Assembly (NCBI GenBank): GCA_035546535.1
Contig: DASZWQ010000003.1
Span: 1-39,480, forward strand
DNA length: 39,480 nt
Direction of reading: 5' to 3'
Source: Pirellulales bacterium
GTDB lineage: Bacteria; Planctomycetota; Planctomycetia; Pirellulales; JACPPG01
The notes below the pieces were generated by a model. That model worked only from the letters and a program-made list of their open reading frames with translations, made no database searches and was not told where the DNA came from. A program made the translations under genes and the position numbers. This document shows, piece after piece, positions 1-7,464 of the stretch; position 1 is the stretch's first letter; each line of letters starts with the position of its first letter.

Positions 1-39
1 TGCAGGACCGGGCGAATTCGTCAGAGGGCAGTCAAATGA
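1..39 (+). CDS. possible 3' end of an upstream gene (partial)
   Basis: Frame 1 is open from the window edge to a TGA at 37-39, which overlaps the ATG of the next gene in an ATGA arrangement typical of translationally coupled genes. Only twelve codons are visible, so no product can be named. The frame could also be open by chance, because the stretch is very short. Confidence 0.3.
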   Translation, partial: CRTGRIRQRAVK

Positions 40-491
40 CCGTCGAGCGCACAGCCCGTCAGATCCTTTTCCATGGCCTGGGCATGGTCCTGGCCGGCCT
101 GGTGTGGGGTTTTGTCGTACCGGCGACGCCCTTTCCCCGCCTGGCACTGACGGCACACATCGAGTTCACGTCAAACGGTGTGCTGTTTATCGTGCTGGCC
201 GTTCTGCTCGTGGCGCTGCTGCACAATGTCGGGCCGCGCTCCGCGGCACTGATGCTCTTGGCCGCCTGGCTGACGTGGGTCATGCTCGCCTCGGAAGTGG
301 CGAACGCCTGGTGGGGCACAAAAAGCACTCTACCGATCGCGGCCGCTCAGGCCGGAGCAGCCGGCGCGGTCGCCTGGCAAGAAACGGCCGTCACCCTTGC
401 GCATATCGCCGCGGGCGTGGGCTTGGTCGTGGCCTGGACGCTGTTGATCGTCGGCTTGGCGCGGCGTCCGCAGCCGAACCTCGCGCGCTAA
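36..491 (+). CDS. four-helix membrane protein, styrene-oxide isomerase / hydroxylaminobenzene mutase-like
   Basis: A 151-residue integral membrane protein with four hydrophobic segments at about residues 10-30, 45-68, 70-92 and 118-142. Size, topology and the motif pattern (a Pro-Arg-Leu-x-Leu-x-Ala-His-Ile-Glu stretch at the end of the first loop, an Asn-x-Val-Leu-Phe-Ile second helix and an Asn-Ala-Trp-Trp-Gly loop) resemble the small membrane isomerases of the styrene oxide isomerase and hydroxylaminobenzene mutase group. That assignment comes from recall of the family pattern, not from alignment. If right, it would isomerise an epoxide or hydroxylamine in the inner membrane. GAGGG lies about 8 bases before the ATG. 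The ATG overlaps a possible upstream stop (ATGA). A hairpin with a T-run follows at 583-604. Confidence 0.75.
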   Translation: MTVERTARQILFHGLGMVLAGLVWGFVVPATPFPRLALTAHIEFTSNGVLFIVLAVLLVALLHNVGPRSAALMLLAAWLTWVMLASEVANAWWGTKSTLPIAAAQAGAAGAVAWQETAVTLAHIAAGVGLVVAWTLLIVGLARRPQPNLAR

Positions 492-510
492 GGCGCTGAA
501 ACGATTGTTG

Positions 511-582
511 GGTGCCACTGGTGGCTCGCCCACCAGTGAGAATTCCATGTAAGCACTGGTAGACAAGCTACCAGTGGCACAC
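511..582. repeat. dispersed palindrome, GGTGCCACTGGT family, copy 1 (double hairpin)
   Basis: Two adjacent 9-bp hairpins, 516-524/530-538 (CACTGGTGG/CCACCAGTG) and 554-562/568-576 (CACTGGTAG/CTACCAGTG). The outer arms GGTGCCACTGGT and ACCAGTGGCAC can also pair with each other to make one long stem. Related copies lie at 8716-8795 and 26953-26997, all intergenic and next to gene ends. Confidence 0.85.
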
Positions 583-604
583 CGGTCGGTAGAGCGACCG
601 TTTT
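583..604 (+). terminator. rho-independent terminator after the membrane protein gene
   Basis: The stem CGGTCG (583-588) pairs with CGACCG (595-600) around a six-base loop and is followed directly by TTTT. It lies about 90 bases after the stop at 491 and before the convergent ygiQ stop at 630. The T-run suits the plus-strand transcript only. Confidence 0.6.
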
Positions 605-629
605 GAAACAGCGTCTAACCGAAGCGCTG

Positions 630-2762
630 CTAGCGCGACCGCCGCTGCGACGACTTCCGATGCGGGCGGTAACCCGGCTCGCCGCGGATGTGATCCCCTT
701 CGCGCTGTTCGCGCACCTCGCGATTCGCTTTCACACGCCGCTTGTCGAGCGCGGCCTTTGGCGCCCGATCAGGAATCAGGCAATCGCAGCCGCTGCCGAT
801 CAAGTCCTGCCGCCCCGCTTCCTCCAGCGCCCGCCGCACCTCGAAATAATTCTCCGGCTTGAAGAACTGCAACAGCGCCCGTTGCGAACGGCGATCGCGC
901 AACTGCTTCGCGACATACACCGGCTTCTTGGTCATCGGATCGATGCCGGTGTGATACATGCAGGCCGCGATGTCGAAGGGGCTGGGAATGAAATCCTGCA
1001 CCTGGTCAGGCTTGTAATGATTCCGCTTGAGGAATAGCGCCAGCTCGATCATCGAATCGACATCGCTGGCCGGATGGCTGGCGATGAAATACGGCACCAG
1101 GTACTGCTTCTTGCCCGCCTTGCTGCTGGCCTTTTTGAATTCGCGATCGAAGGCCGTGAAATCATCGATCGTGGGCTTTTTCATCGTCGAGAGCACATTC
1201 GGATCGGTGTGCTCGGGCGCGACCTTCAAGAGCCCGCCGACGTGATGCTCGGCCAGTTCGCGCATGTACTGCGGATCGCGCCGCGCCAGGTCCATGCGAA
1301 TGCCCGAGGCGACCAGCACCTTGCGCACGCCGGGCTCTTCGCGCGCTTCGCGCATCAGTTCCACCAGCGGCCCGTGATCGGTCCCCAGCAACTTGCAAAT
1401 CGTCGGGTGAACGCAGCTCAAGCGCCGGCAGCGGGCCTCGACCTCGGGGCGCGTGCAGCGCATCTGGTACATGTTGGCCGTCGGTCCGCCGATGTCGCTC
1501 ACCACGCCGGTGAACTCAGGCTCCGCCGCCATCTGCTTGATTTCGGAAAGCACCGACGTCTGGCTGCGGCTCTGGATGATGCGCCCTTCGTGGGCGGTGA
1601 TCGAGCAGAACGTACAGCCGCCGAAACAGCCGCGCATGATCTGCACCGAATCCTTGACGACCTGGTACGCCGGAATCTTTTCCTCGCGGTAAGCCGGGTG
1701 CGGGCGACGCGTGTAAGGCAATCCGTACACGCGATCCATTTCGTCCTGCCCGAGCGGAAAGGCGGGCGGGTTGGCCACCACCGCCTCGCGTCCGTGATAT
1801 TGCACCAGCCGGCGGGCGTTGTACGGATTCGTCTCCAGGTGCGCGATCTTGGTCATTTCGGCAAAAGCCGGTTTGTCGGTCGAGACCTGCTCGTAGCTCG
1901 GCAGCGTAAGCGTATTCTCGGTTGGCGGCGTTTCACTTGCGCCCAGCCGATACACCACGCCGCGCATGTCGCGCAGATCGCGGACCGTTTCGCCGGCGGC
2001 CAGCCGTCGGGCAACCTCGACAATCGGCCGTTCGCCCATCCCGTACACCAACAGATCGGCCTTGGCGTCGAGGATGATCGACCGGCGGACTTTATCGCTC
2101 CAATAGTCGTAGTGCGCAAGCCGGCGCAAGCTGGCCTCGACGCCGCCGGCAATCACCGGAACACCGGAATACGCCTCCCGCGCGCGCTGGCAATAGGCCA
2201 GCGTAGCCCGATCCGGCCGCCGTCCAATCCGGCCGCCGGGACTGTACGCATCATCGTTGCGCACCTTCCGATTGGCGGTGTAGTGATTGATCATCGAGTC
2301 CATGTTGCCGGCGCTCACGGCAAAGAAGAGCCGCGGCCGGCCGAACGTCCGCCAGGCTTCGCAATTATGCCAGTCAGGCTGACTGACGATGCCGACGCGA
2401 AAACCCTCGCTCTCCAGCAATCGACCCAACAGCGCCATGGCAAAGCTGGGATGATCGACGTACGCGTCGCCGGTGACGAACACGACGTCGACTTCGTCCC
2501 ACCCACGCGCGCACATCTCCTCGCGCGACATAGGGAGCGGCGGCGTCGGCGAAGAACGAACCGGCCCCGCCTCGAGCGGTGGACAGGAATAGCTCGCCCC
2601 CGGTGCGTCGACGATGGGTAGCGAGCTCAATCCGCGCGCAGCCTGGTCGCTGAATGCCGGCGCAGCCTGACCGCCGAATGGTGGCGCAGCCTGACCAATC
2701 CCTCTCCCTTCCAGGGAGAGGGCAGGGTGAGGGTCAGACTGGGAAGCAAGATTCATCGCCAA
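630..2762 (-). CDS. ygiQ: YgiQ family radical SAM protein
   Basis: A member of the UPF0313/YgiQ radical SAM family, whose biochemical role is not established. The core begins Met-Ser-Arg-Glu-Glu-Met and continues with [19 protein letters not shown], very close to the E. coli start region. The radical SAM cluster is [10 protein letters not shown] (CxxxCxxC), encoded near 1610-1640, and the family's C-terminal domain ([19 protein letters not shown]) is present. The frame opens at 2762, but its first 45 or so codons are repeat DNA: the CCCTCTCCCT palindrome at 2700-2734 and a 24-bp tandem repeat at 2634-2696. The true start is therefore probably downstream, at ATG 2531 or at a rarer codon between. 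No good ribosome binding site decides it. The LRR gene lies upstream on the same strand. Confidence 0.92.
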   Translation of the reverse strand: MAMNLASQSDPHPALSLEGRGIGQAAPPFGGQAAPAFSDQAARGLSSLPIVDAPGASYSCPPLEAGPVRSSPTPPLPMSREEMCARGWDEVDVVFVTGDAYVDHPSFAMALLGRLLESEGFRVGIVSQPDWHNCEAWRTFGRPRLFFAVSAGNMDSMINHYTANRKVRNDDAYSPGGRIGRRPDRATLAYCQRAREAYSGVPVIAGGVEASLRRLAHYDYWSDKVRRSIILDAKADLLVYGMGERPIVEVARRLAAGETVRDLRDMRGVVYRLGASETPPTENTLTLPSYEQVSTDKPAFAEMTKIAHLETNPYNARRLVQYHGREAVVANPPAFPLGQDEMDRVYGLPYTRRPHPAYREEKIPAYQVVKDSVQIMRGCFGGCTFCSITAHEGRIIQSRSQTSVLSEIKQMAAEPEFTGVVSDIGGPTANMYQMRCTRPEVEARCRRLSCVHPTICKLLGTDHGPLVELMREAREEPGVRKVLVASGIRMDLARRDPQYMRELAEHHVGGLLKVAPEHTDPNVLSTMKKPTIDDFTAFDREFKKASSKAGKKQYLVPYFIASHPASDVDSMIELALFLKRNHYKPDQVQDFIPSPFDIAACMYHTGIDPMTKKPVYVAKQLRDRRSQRALLQFFKPENYFEVRRALEEAGRQDLIGSGCDCLIPDRAPKAALDKRRVKANREVREQREGDHIRGEPGYRPHRKSSQRRSR
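2634..2696. repeat. 24-bp tandem repeat, about 2.6 units
   Basis: On the minus strand the unit begins GGTCAGGCTGCGCC and recurs every 24 bases, the last unit being partial and diverged. Read in the ygiQ frame it gives the octapeptide repeat GQAAPPFG / GQAAPAFS / DQAARGLS. It adjoins the dispersed palindrome at 2700-2734. Confidence 0.75.
2700..2734. repeat. dispersed palindrome, CCCTCTCCCT family, copy 1
   Basis: CCCTCTCCCT, a three-base loop, then AGGGAGAGGG, followed by CAGGGTGAGGG. The same module recurs at 39241-39275 and, inverted, at 39339-39361. In the ygiQ frame it reads [12 protein letters not shown], a pattern often produced when intergenic repeats are translated. Confidence 0.8.
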
Positions 2763-2887
2763 AGCTCAAGGGCGCAAGCGGCACAAACAAAGAGGCTCGT
2801 TCACAGAGCACAGCCTGGCCATTCTATCCCGCCCGCCGCAGAGTCGATAGCCAGCGGCACGCGCGGCCAGAAGCTCGCGGACGCGAC

Positions 2888-4171
2888 TCATTGGCTGATC
2901 TGGCAATTCGGTAACGCCTGTTTGAGCTGGGCAATCTGTGCGCTGGACGCGAGAGATCCATCGATGCGCAACGTTTCCAGTTTCCGCAATGTCGCGAGCG
3001 GGGATACGTCCGCGACCGCGGTACCCGTTAGGTCGAGCTTCTCGAGCGACTGTAATCCCGCCAAGGGCGAGATATCGGCCACCGGTGTCGACGAGAGGTC
3101 GAGTTCTCGCAGGCGCGCCAGCCCGACGAGCGGCGTAAGGTCCGTCACACTCGTTCGAGCGAGCTCCAAATTCCATAGAGCGTTGAGTGATGCCAGCGGC
3201 GCAAGATCACTGATCTGCGTCTGAGAAAGATTGAGTTGCTCCAACTGCACAAGCCCAGAGAGCGAGGAAACGTCCGCCAGAGGCAAGCCGCGGAGGCTCA
3301 GCCATTGCAGCTTGGTCAGCTTTTCTAGAACCGAGATATCCGTGACGCGCGTATCGCCCGAATCAAGCCCAATGAGATTCTCGCATCGAGCAAGAGGTGC
3401 AAGGTCGTGAACCGACGTCCCCTCGAACTGTAACCAACTAAGCCCTTCGTGGCCCGCAAGTGGAGAGAGATCGCTCACTTTCGTGCGGCTGGCGAGAACC
3501 TGATATAGCTGCGTCATATTCGCCAGGGGCGCGAGGTCGCTTACCTGTGTGTCTTCGATCGACAAGGCTCTCATCTGCCTGAGATTCGCAAGCGGCGCGA
3601 GATCCGCCACCTGCGTCTTGTCGAGCACAAGCCACTCCAGACGCACCAATCCGGCAAGGGGGCGAAGGTCGCTTACACCTGTTCCATCAAGGAGCAGCTC
3701 CTTCAGACTCACCACGCGCACAAGGGGCGTAACGTCCTGGAGCTGAGGGCTGTTAACGCTCAGCCAATAGAGCTTCCTGTATCCTGCCAGTGGCGACAGG
3801 TCGCTCACTGCGACCACGCGGAAATTGATTTCCTCGATGCTCGTGCAATGTTCAAGCAGCGACAAATCGGGCGGCGTTCGCTTCCAGCGGAAGTCGACGC
3901 TGCGAATTCGCTCGCCATAAACGCGGGACAGAGCATCGCGCCACCACGGCATCGGCCCCGCCGAGCCTGTGTCGTACAGGCCCGTAAGCCACGGATCGAC
4001 GTCGCGGGCCCGCAGCTTTTCGGCAATTTCCCGCTCGTAGCGCGACTGGGCCTGCTCACGTGCCACCCAAGCCAGACCGACGGCCAGAATTGTGATGAAG
4101 GCAAAGAGCGATCGCAGGGTGTAAGAGCGGAACGAGCGCGCTGTCACAGAATTCGCTTGCACGCTGTTCAT
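2888..4171 (-). CDS. membrane-anchored leucine-rich-repeat protein
   Basis: 427 residues. A short cytoplasmic N-terminus is followed by one transmembrane segment at about residues 17-37 (LRSLFAFITILAVGLAWVA), a charged linker, and then leucine-rich repeats from about residue 100 to the end. The repeat is 22-23 residues with the consensus L..L..L.L..T.V.DL.PLA.L, as in internalin-type bacterial LRRs, and about 13 copies can be counted. The protein probably binds a ligand or partner on the outer face of the cytoplasmic membrane; no partner is visible. It is the first of two minus-strand genes, 125 bases upstream of the ygiQ frame. The ATG at 4171 is followed at once by the membrane segment, which supports this start. 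A small GCTCCC/GGGAGC hairpin lies at 4183-4198 in its leader. Confidence 0.85.
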   Translation of the reverse strand: MNSVQANSVTARSFRSYTLRSLFAFITILAVGLAWVAREQAQSRYEREIAEKLRARDVDPWLTGLYDTGSAGPMPWWRDALSRVYGERIRSVDFRWKRTPPDLSLLEHCTSIEEINFRVVAVSDLSPLAGYRKLYWLSVNSPQLQDVTPLVRVVSLKELLLDGTGVSDLRPLAGLVRLEWLVLDKTQVADLAPLANLRQMRALSIEDTQVSDLAPLANMTQLYQVLASRTKVSDLSPLAGHEGLSWLQFEGTSVHDLAPLARCENLIGLDSGDTRVTDISVLEKLTKLQWLSLRGLPLADVSSLSGLVQLEQLNLSQTQISDLAPLASLNALWNLELARTSVTDLTPLVGLARLRELDLSSTPVADISPLAGLQSLEKLDLTGTAVADVSPLATLRKLETLRIDGSLASSAQIAQLKQALPNCQISQ

Positions 4172-4286
4172 CCAGTTATTTGCTCCCGGGCGGGAGCCGC
4201 GGCCATGAACGAACGCCCGAATGAGATCCCCTATGCATTTATCTTACCGTTGACCCTGCCAAAAAGGCTGAAACCACCCTTTCCGA

Positions 4287-4315
4287 TTGACGGTACATGT
4301 ACAGACGGCGATATT
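4287..4315 (+). promoter_or_regulatory. sigma70-like promoter with a palindrome in the spacer
   Basis: TTGACG (4287-4292), a 17-base spacer and GATATT (4310-4315), ending about 70 bases before the copper monooxygenase start. The first ten spacer bases, GTACATGTAC (4293-4302), are a perfect palindrome placed where a bound repressor would block polymerase. Confidence 0.55.
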
Positions 4316-4384
4316 TGTTCTTCGTCTCGCCCGCCGCCTTAGTGTTCGGTGCAGAAAGCCACTTTGCAGGGGAGCCTGTCCGCG

Positions 4385-6430
4385 ATGATGCGATCCATGG
4401 AGCGATTCGAACGCACGAGGGCCAATCGGCGGCTAACAATCGCCTTACTCGCGATGACTTTCACTGGTGCCGTGCTCTCGACGGCACTCGCCAACGAGTC
4501 AGCCAAAGACGTCGCCGGACAAGCGCCCCAGCCAGCCCCCGTCGCGCCTGCCCGGTTCTTGTTCGCCCTCGACCTCGACGGCAAGCCGCACAACATCGGG
4601 GATGGCGACGGATATAAGGCACTGGGCCTCGTCTTCCTGGCGACCGATTGCCCGGTCTCGCGCGAATATGTGCCGACGCTCAATCGCCTGGCGGCGTCGC
4701 TCGCCGATCAGCCGGTGAAGTTCTACGGCGTCATCTCGGACGAGACGATCACCCGGGCCCAGGCCGTGAAGTTCCAAAAGGATTTCGATATCAAGTTCCC
4801 CGTGCTCTTCGATGCGTCGGGCGAGATTCTCGACGTCCTCGCCCCCACCAACGTGCCCGAGGCGTTCGTCCTCGACACGGCGGCCCAGGTCGCTTATCGC
4901 GGCCGGATCGACGACTGGTACGGCGAGCCGGGCAAGAAGCGCCCCCAGGCCACGACGCATGAACTGGCCGATGCGATCGCGGCGGTTGCCAGCGGCAAGC
5001 CGGTTGCAACCGCGCGCACCACGCCTGTCGGCTGCCCGGTTGAAAAGGTGGCCGGCGACGAGGAACTGGTCCCCACGTTCAATCGCGACATTGCTCCCCT
5101 GCTCTTCGCGCGCTGCGCCGAATGTCATCGGCCGGGCGAAGTCGCGCCGTTTTCCCTCCTCTCACACACCGACGCGGCCAAGCGGGCCAGCTTCCTGGCC
5201 ACGATTTCGCGCAGCCGCAAGATGCCCCCGTGGACGGCCGAGTTGGGCCACGGCGATTTTTTCGACACGCGCCAGCTAACCGAAAAGCAGATCGCGCTAT
5301 TGGAAGCGTGGGCCAAGGCCGGCGCACCCGAGGGGGCCGCCGACGATTTACCGCCGCAGCCGCAGTTCGCCTCGGGCTGGAAACTGGGTAAGCCCGACGT
5401 GGAGCTCATCGCGCCCGCCCCGTTCACCGTGCCCGCCGACGGGCCGGATATCTTTCAGCACTTCATCATTCCGCTCAACCTCGACGAAAACAAAACGGTC
5501 GTCGGTTGGGAGTTCCGCGCCGGTAACGCCGCGGTCGTCCATCACGCGATCCTGTTTCTCGACACGATGGGCGTGGGCCGCAAGCGCGACGCCGAAACGC
5601 CCGAGCCCGGCTATCAAACCTCGGGCTCGATCGGCATCCCCGTGGCCGGCATTGTGGGCGTGTGGACGCCCGGCATGATCCCGCGTTTCTTTCCTGAGAA
5701 CATCGGCCTGCCCGTTAAGAAGAACGCCGATCTCGTCATCCAGCTCCACATGCATCCCAGCGGCAAGGAAGAAACCGATCAATCGCAGATCGCTCTGTAC
5801 TTTGCCGACAAGCCAGTCGAGCGCACGATGGCCGGCGCGCCGTTGGTCGTTGGATCGCTGATGATCGACATTCCGCCCAACGCCCCGGATTACACGATCT
5901 CGTCGTCCGTGACGCTGCCGATCGACGTGACGTTGATCTCGCTTCTGCCGCACATGCACCTGGTAGGCAAGGAAATGAAGCTGACCGCCACCCTGCCCGA
6001 CGGCGTGGTGAAATCGCTCGTGTGGATCAAGGATTGGAACTTCTACTGGCAGAACAATTACATGTACCGCGAGCCGGTGCGGTTGCCGCAAGGAACGCGA
6101 CTGGACATCACCAGCCGGTACGACAATACGAGTGCCAACCCGCTGAACCCCAGCAATCCGCCCAGGCGCGTGCTGTTCGGCAACGGCAGCACGGACGAAA
6201 TGTGCTTTGGCATTTTCCAGGTGTTGGCCGATCGCCGCAGCGACGAGCAAAAGATCGGCATGGCCCTGATGCAAAGCGCGTTCAAGCAATGGAACGAATC
6301 GCCGATCGACGCCGAGGGGCGCAAGCACATCCTGGACGAGGCCGGCAAGCTCTTTGGCACCGATGGCGGAACGTTGAACTCGCTGCTCAACGCCAGCCGC
6401 CGCGTGCCGCCGAAGCCGGCGGATAAGTAG
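4385..6430 (+). CDS. secreted fusion: redoxin domain, c-type cytochrome motif, copper type II monooxygenase
   Basis: 681 residues. A signal peptide is followed by a thioredoxin-fold domain of the AhpC/TSA-redoxin type (about 45-200, a single Cys in TDCPVSREYVP), a heme c attachment motif CAECH near 242 in a RPGEVAPFS context, and a copper type II ascorbate-dependent monooxygenase fold. Visible candidate copper ligands are VVHHAILF near 383, QLHMHPSG near 454, PHMHLVG near 521 and Met in STDEMCFG near 607, matching the His and Met pattern of peptidylglycine and dopamine monooxygenases. It probably hydroxylates a substrate in the periplasm with electrons passed through its own heme. The frame extends back to GTG 4349, but AGGGGAG at 4368-4374 and the signal peptide favour ATG 4385. 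The gene stands alone behind its own promoter. The substrate is unknown. Confidence 0.88.
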   Translation: MMRSMERFERTRANRRLTIALLAMTFTGAVLSTALANESAKDVAGQAPQPAPVAPARFLFALDLDGKPHNIGDGDGYKALGLVFLATDCPVSREYVPTLNRLAASLADQPVKFYGVISDETITRAQAVKFQKDFDIKFPVLFDASGEILDVLAPTNVPEAFVLDTAAQVAYRGRIDDWYGEPGKKRPQATTHELADAIAAVASGKPVATARTTPVGCPVEKVAGDEELVPTFNRDIAPLLFARCAECHRPGEVAPFSLLSHTDAAKRASFLATISRSRKMPPWTAELGHGDFFDTRQLTEKQIALLEAWAKAGAPEGAADDLPPQPQFASGWKLGKPDVELIAPAPFTVPADGPDIFQHFIIPLNLDENKTVVGWEFRAGNAAVVHHAILFLDTMGVGRKRDAETPEPGYQTSGSIGIPVAGIVGVWTPGMIPRFFPENIGLPVKKNADLVIQLHMHPSGKEETDQSQIALYFADKPVERTMAGAPLVVGSLMIDIPPNAPDYTISSSVTLPIDVTLISLLPHMHLVGKEMKLTATLPDGVVKSLVWIKDWNFYWQNNYMYREPVRLPQGTRLDITSRYDNTSANPLNPSNPPRRVLFGNGSTDEMCFGIFQVLADRRSDEQKIGMALMQSAFKQWNESPIDAEGRKHILDEAGKLFGTDGGTLNSLLNASRRVPPKPADK

Positions 6431-6455
6431 AAGCTCGAGCTGCCGCACTCGCAGC

Positions 6456-6523
6456 AGCCCGGAGCGCCAGCGAGGGTTCTTCGCCCTGAAAACACTGCGC
6501 GTCCCTCGCTCGCGCTTCGGGCT
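6456..6523. repeat. long inverted repeat between convergent genes
   Basis: Arms of 21 bases at 6456-6476 and 6503-6523 match at 19 of 21 positions (AGCCCG.AGCGC.AGCGAGGG). The arms enclose a 26-base loop. It fills the gap between the copper monooxygenase (+) and the sugar kinase (-). No T-run follows on either strand, so a dispersed repeat is likelier than a classical terminator, although it may still stop transcription. Confidence 0.75.
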
Positions 6524-6537
6524 AGTGAGACGACCGA

Positions 6538-7464
6538 CTAGACCTTTTGCGCGACGATTCCTCGCGCCATGTCGTCGACCAGCCGCGGATCAAGCCGGCC
6601 CGGCAATAGCAGCCGCAAACGATCGCCCGCGGCCGCCATGCCGTAACGCACGGCGTCGATCACTTCGGCGCCGCGCTCGATCGCCACGGCCATGCCCGCC
6701 GCCAACGCGTCGCCGCAGCCGATCGGGTTAATGATGTTTTCAATCTTTGGCGGCAGTAATCGATACGCGTGGCCGGCGCTTGTGGCCAGCACCGCATCCT
6801 TGCCCGCCGTGACGACAACCCATTGGGCGCCGTCGCTGTTCAGGCGGCGCATGGCGGACAGCAACTCAGCCTCTGTGGAGAGTGTGCGGCCAAACGTTTT
6901 GGCCAGTTCCTCGCGGTTGGGTTTCACGACGAGCGGCCGGCATGGGAGCGCGGCCTCCAGCTCCGGTCCGCGCACGTCCATAACGGCTCGAGCTGGCGTG
7001 CGTTCGAGCAACTCGCGATAGAAACTGCTCGATACGCCGCCGGGCAGCGAACCGGTGAGCACGACGACCCCGGCCGACGCCGCTTCAACGGCAAACGCCT
7101 GAACACACGCGGCGAGCTCCTCTGTCAGTAACGATCGGGCATTTTCGACCAGTTCGGTCGTCGTGCCGGTCGCGCGATCGAGAATCGTCGTGCAAACCCG
7201 CGTCGGTTCGCGGCACGCTATCGTTCGTAGCGGCGCGCCCAAGGATGCGAATTCTGCTTCGATGGCCGTTCGTGCAGCGCCGCCCAAGGGCGCGATCGTG
7301 CGGCAGTCCGCCCCGAGATGCGCGAGGCCGATGCCGACGTTCAAAACCTTGCCCGAGCCGCACCAGTGCGCTTCGACCGCGCGATTCACCTCGCCCGCGG
7401 CAAATCGGTCGAATACCAGAATCTGCTGCCAGGCAGGCGATAATCCAGCGGCGACAATCACCAC
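6538..7464 (-). CDS. PfkB family sugar kinase (1-phosphofructokinase / tagatose-6-phosphate kinase-like)
   Basis: A ribokinase-fold ATP-dependent kinase of 308 residues from the GTG at 7464. Seen in order are the GSGKVLNVGIGLAHLG substrate-binding region, LTGSLPGG, VVKPNREEL and the catalytic-base and anion-hole motif in the form NPIGCGDALAAGM. The second and fourth resemble the FruK/LacC branch, which phosphorylates a sugar phosphate. The frame is open back to 7617, but those 51 codons lie inside the dehydrogenase gene and resemble nothing. The family N-terminus begins at Val-Val-Ile-Val-Ala-Ala-Gly, so GTG 7464 (or GTG 7461) is the start. It overlaps the upstream stop at 7458-7460 by a few bases, indicating translational coupling. 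The substrate cannot be fixed from sequence. Confidence 0.85.
   Translation of the reverse strand: MVIVAAGLSPAWQQILVFDRFAAGEVNRAVEAHWCGSGKVLNVGIGLAHLGADCRTIAPLGGAARTAIEAEFASLGAPLRTIACREPTRVCTTILDRATGTTTELVENARSLLTEELAACVQAFAVEAASAGVVVLTGSLPGGVSSSFYRELLERTPARAVMDVRGPELEAALPCRPLVVKPNREELAKTFGRTLSTEAELLSAMRRLNSDGAQWVVVTAGKDAVLATSAGHAYRLLPPKIENIINPIGCGDALAAGMAVAIERGAEVIDAVRYGMAAAGDRLRLLLPGRLDPRLVDDMARGIVAQKV

Noticed and set aside
1074-2621. 515-residue open frame on the plus strand
   Set aside because: It lies antisense to ygiQ over its whole length, has no recognisable domain, and follows from the third-position bias of a G+C-rich gene on the other strand.
5348-6448. 366-residue minus-strand frame
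   Set aside because: Antisense to the copper monooxygenase coding region; shadow frame.
6456-6523. Bidirectional rho-independent terminator
   Set aside because: The stem is long but no T-run follows on either strand; recorded as a repeat instead.
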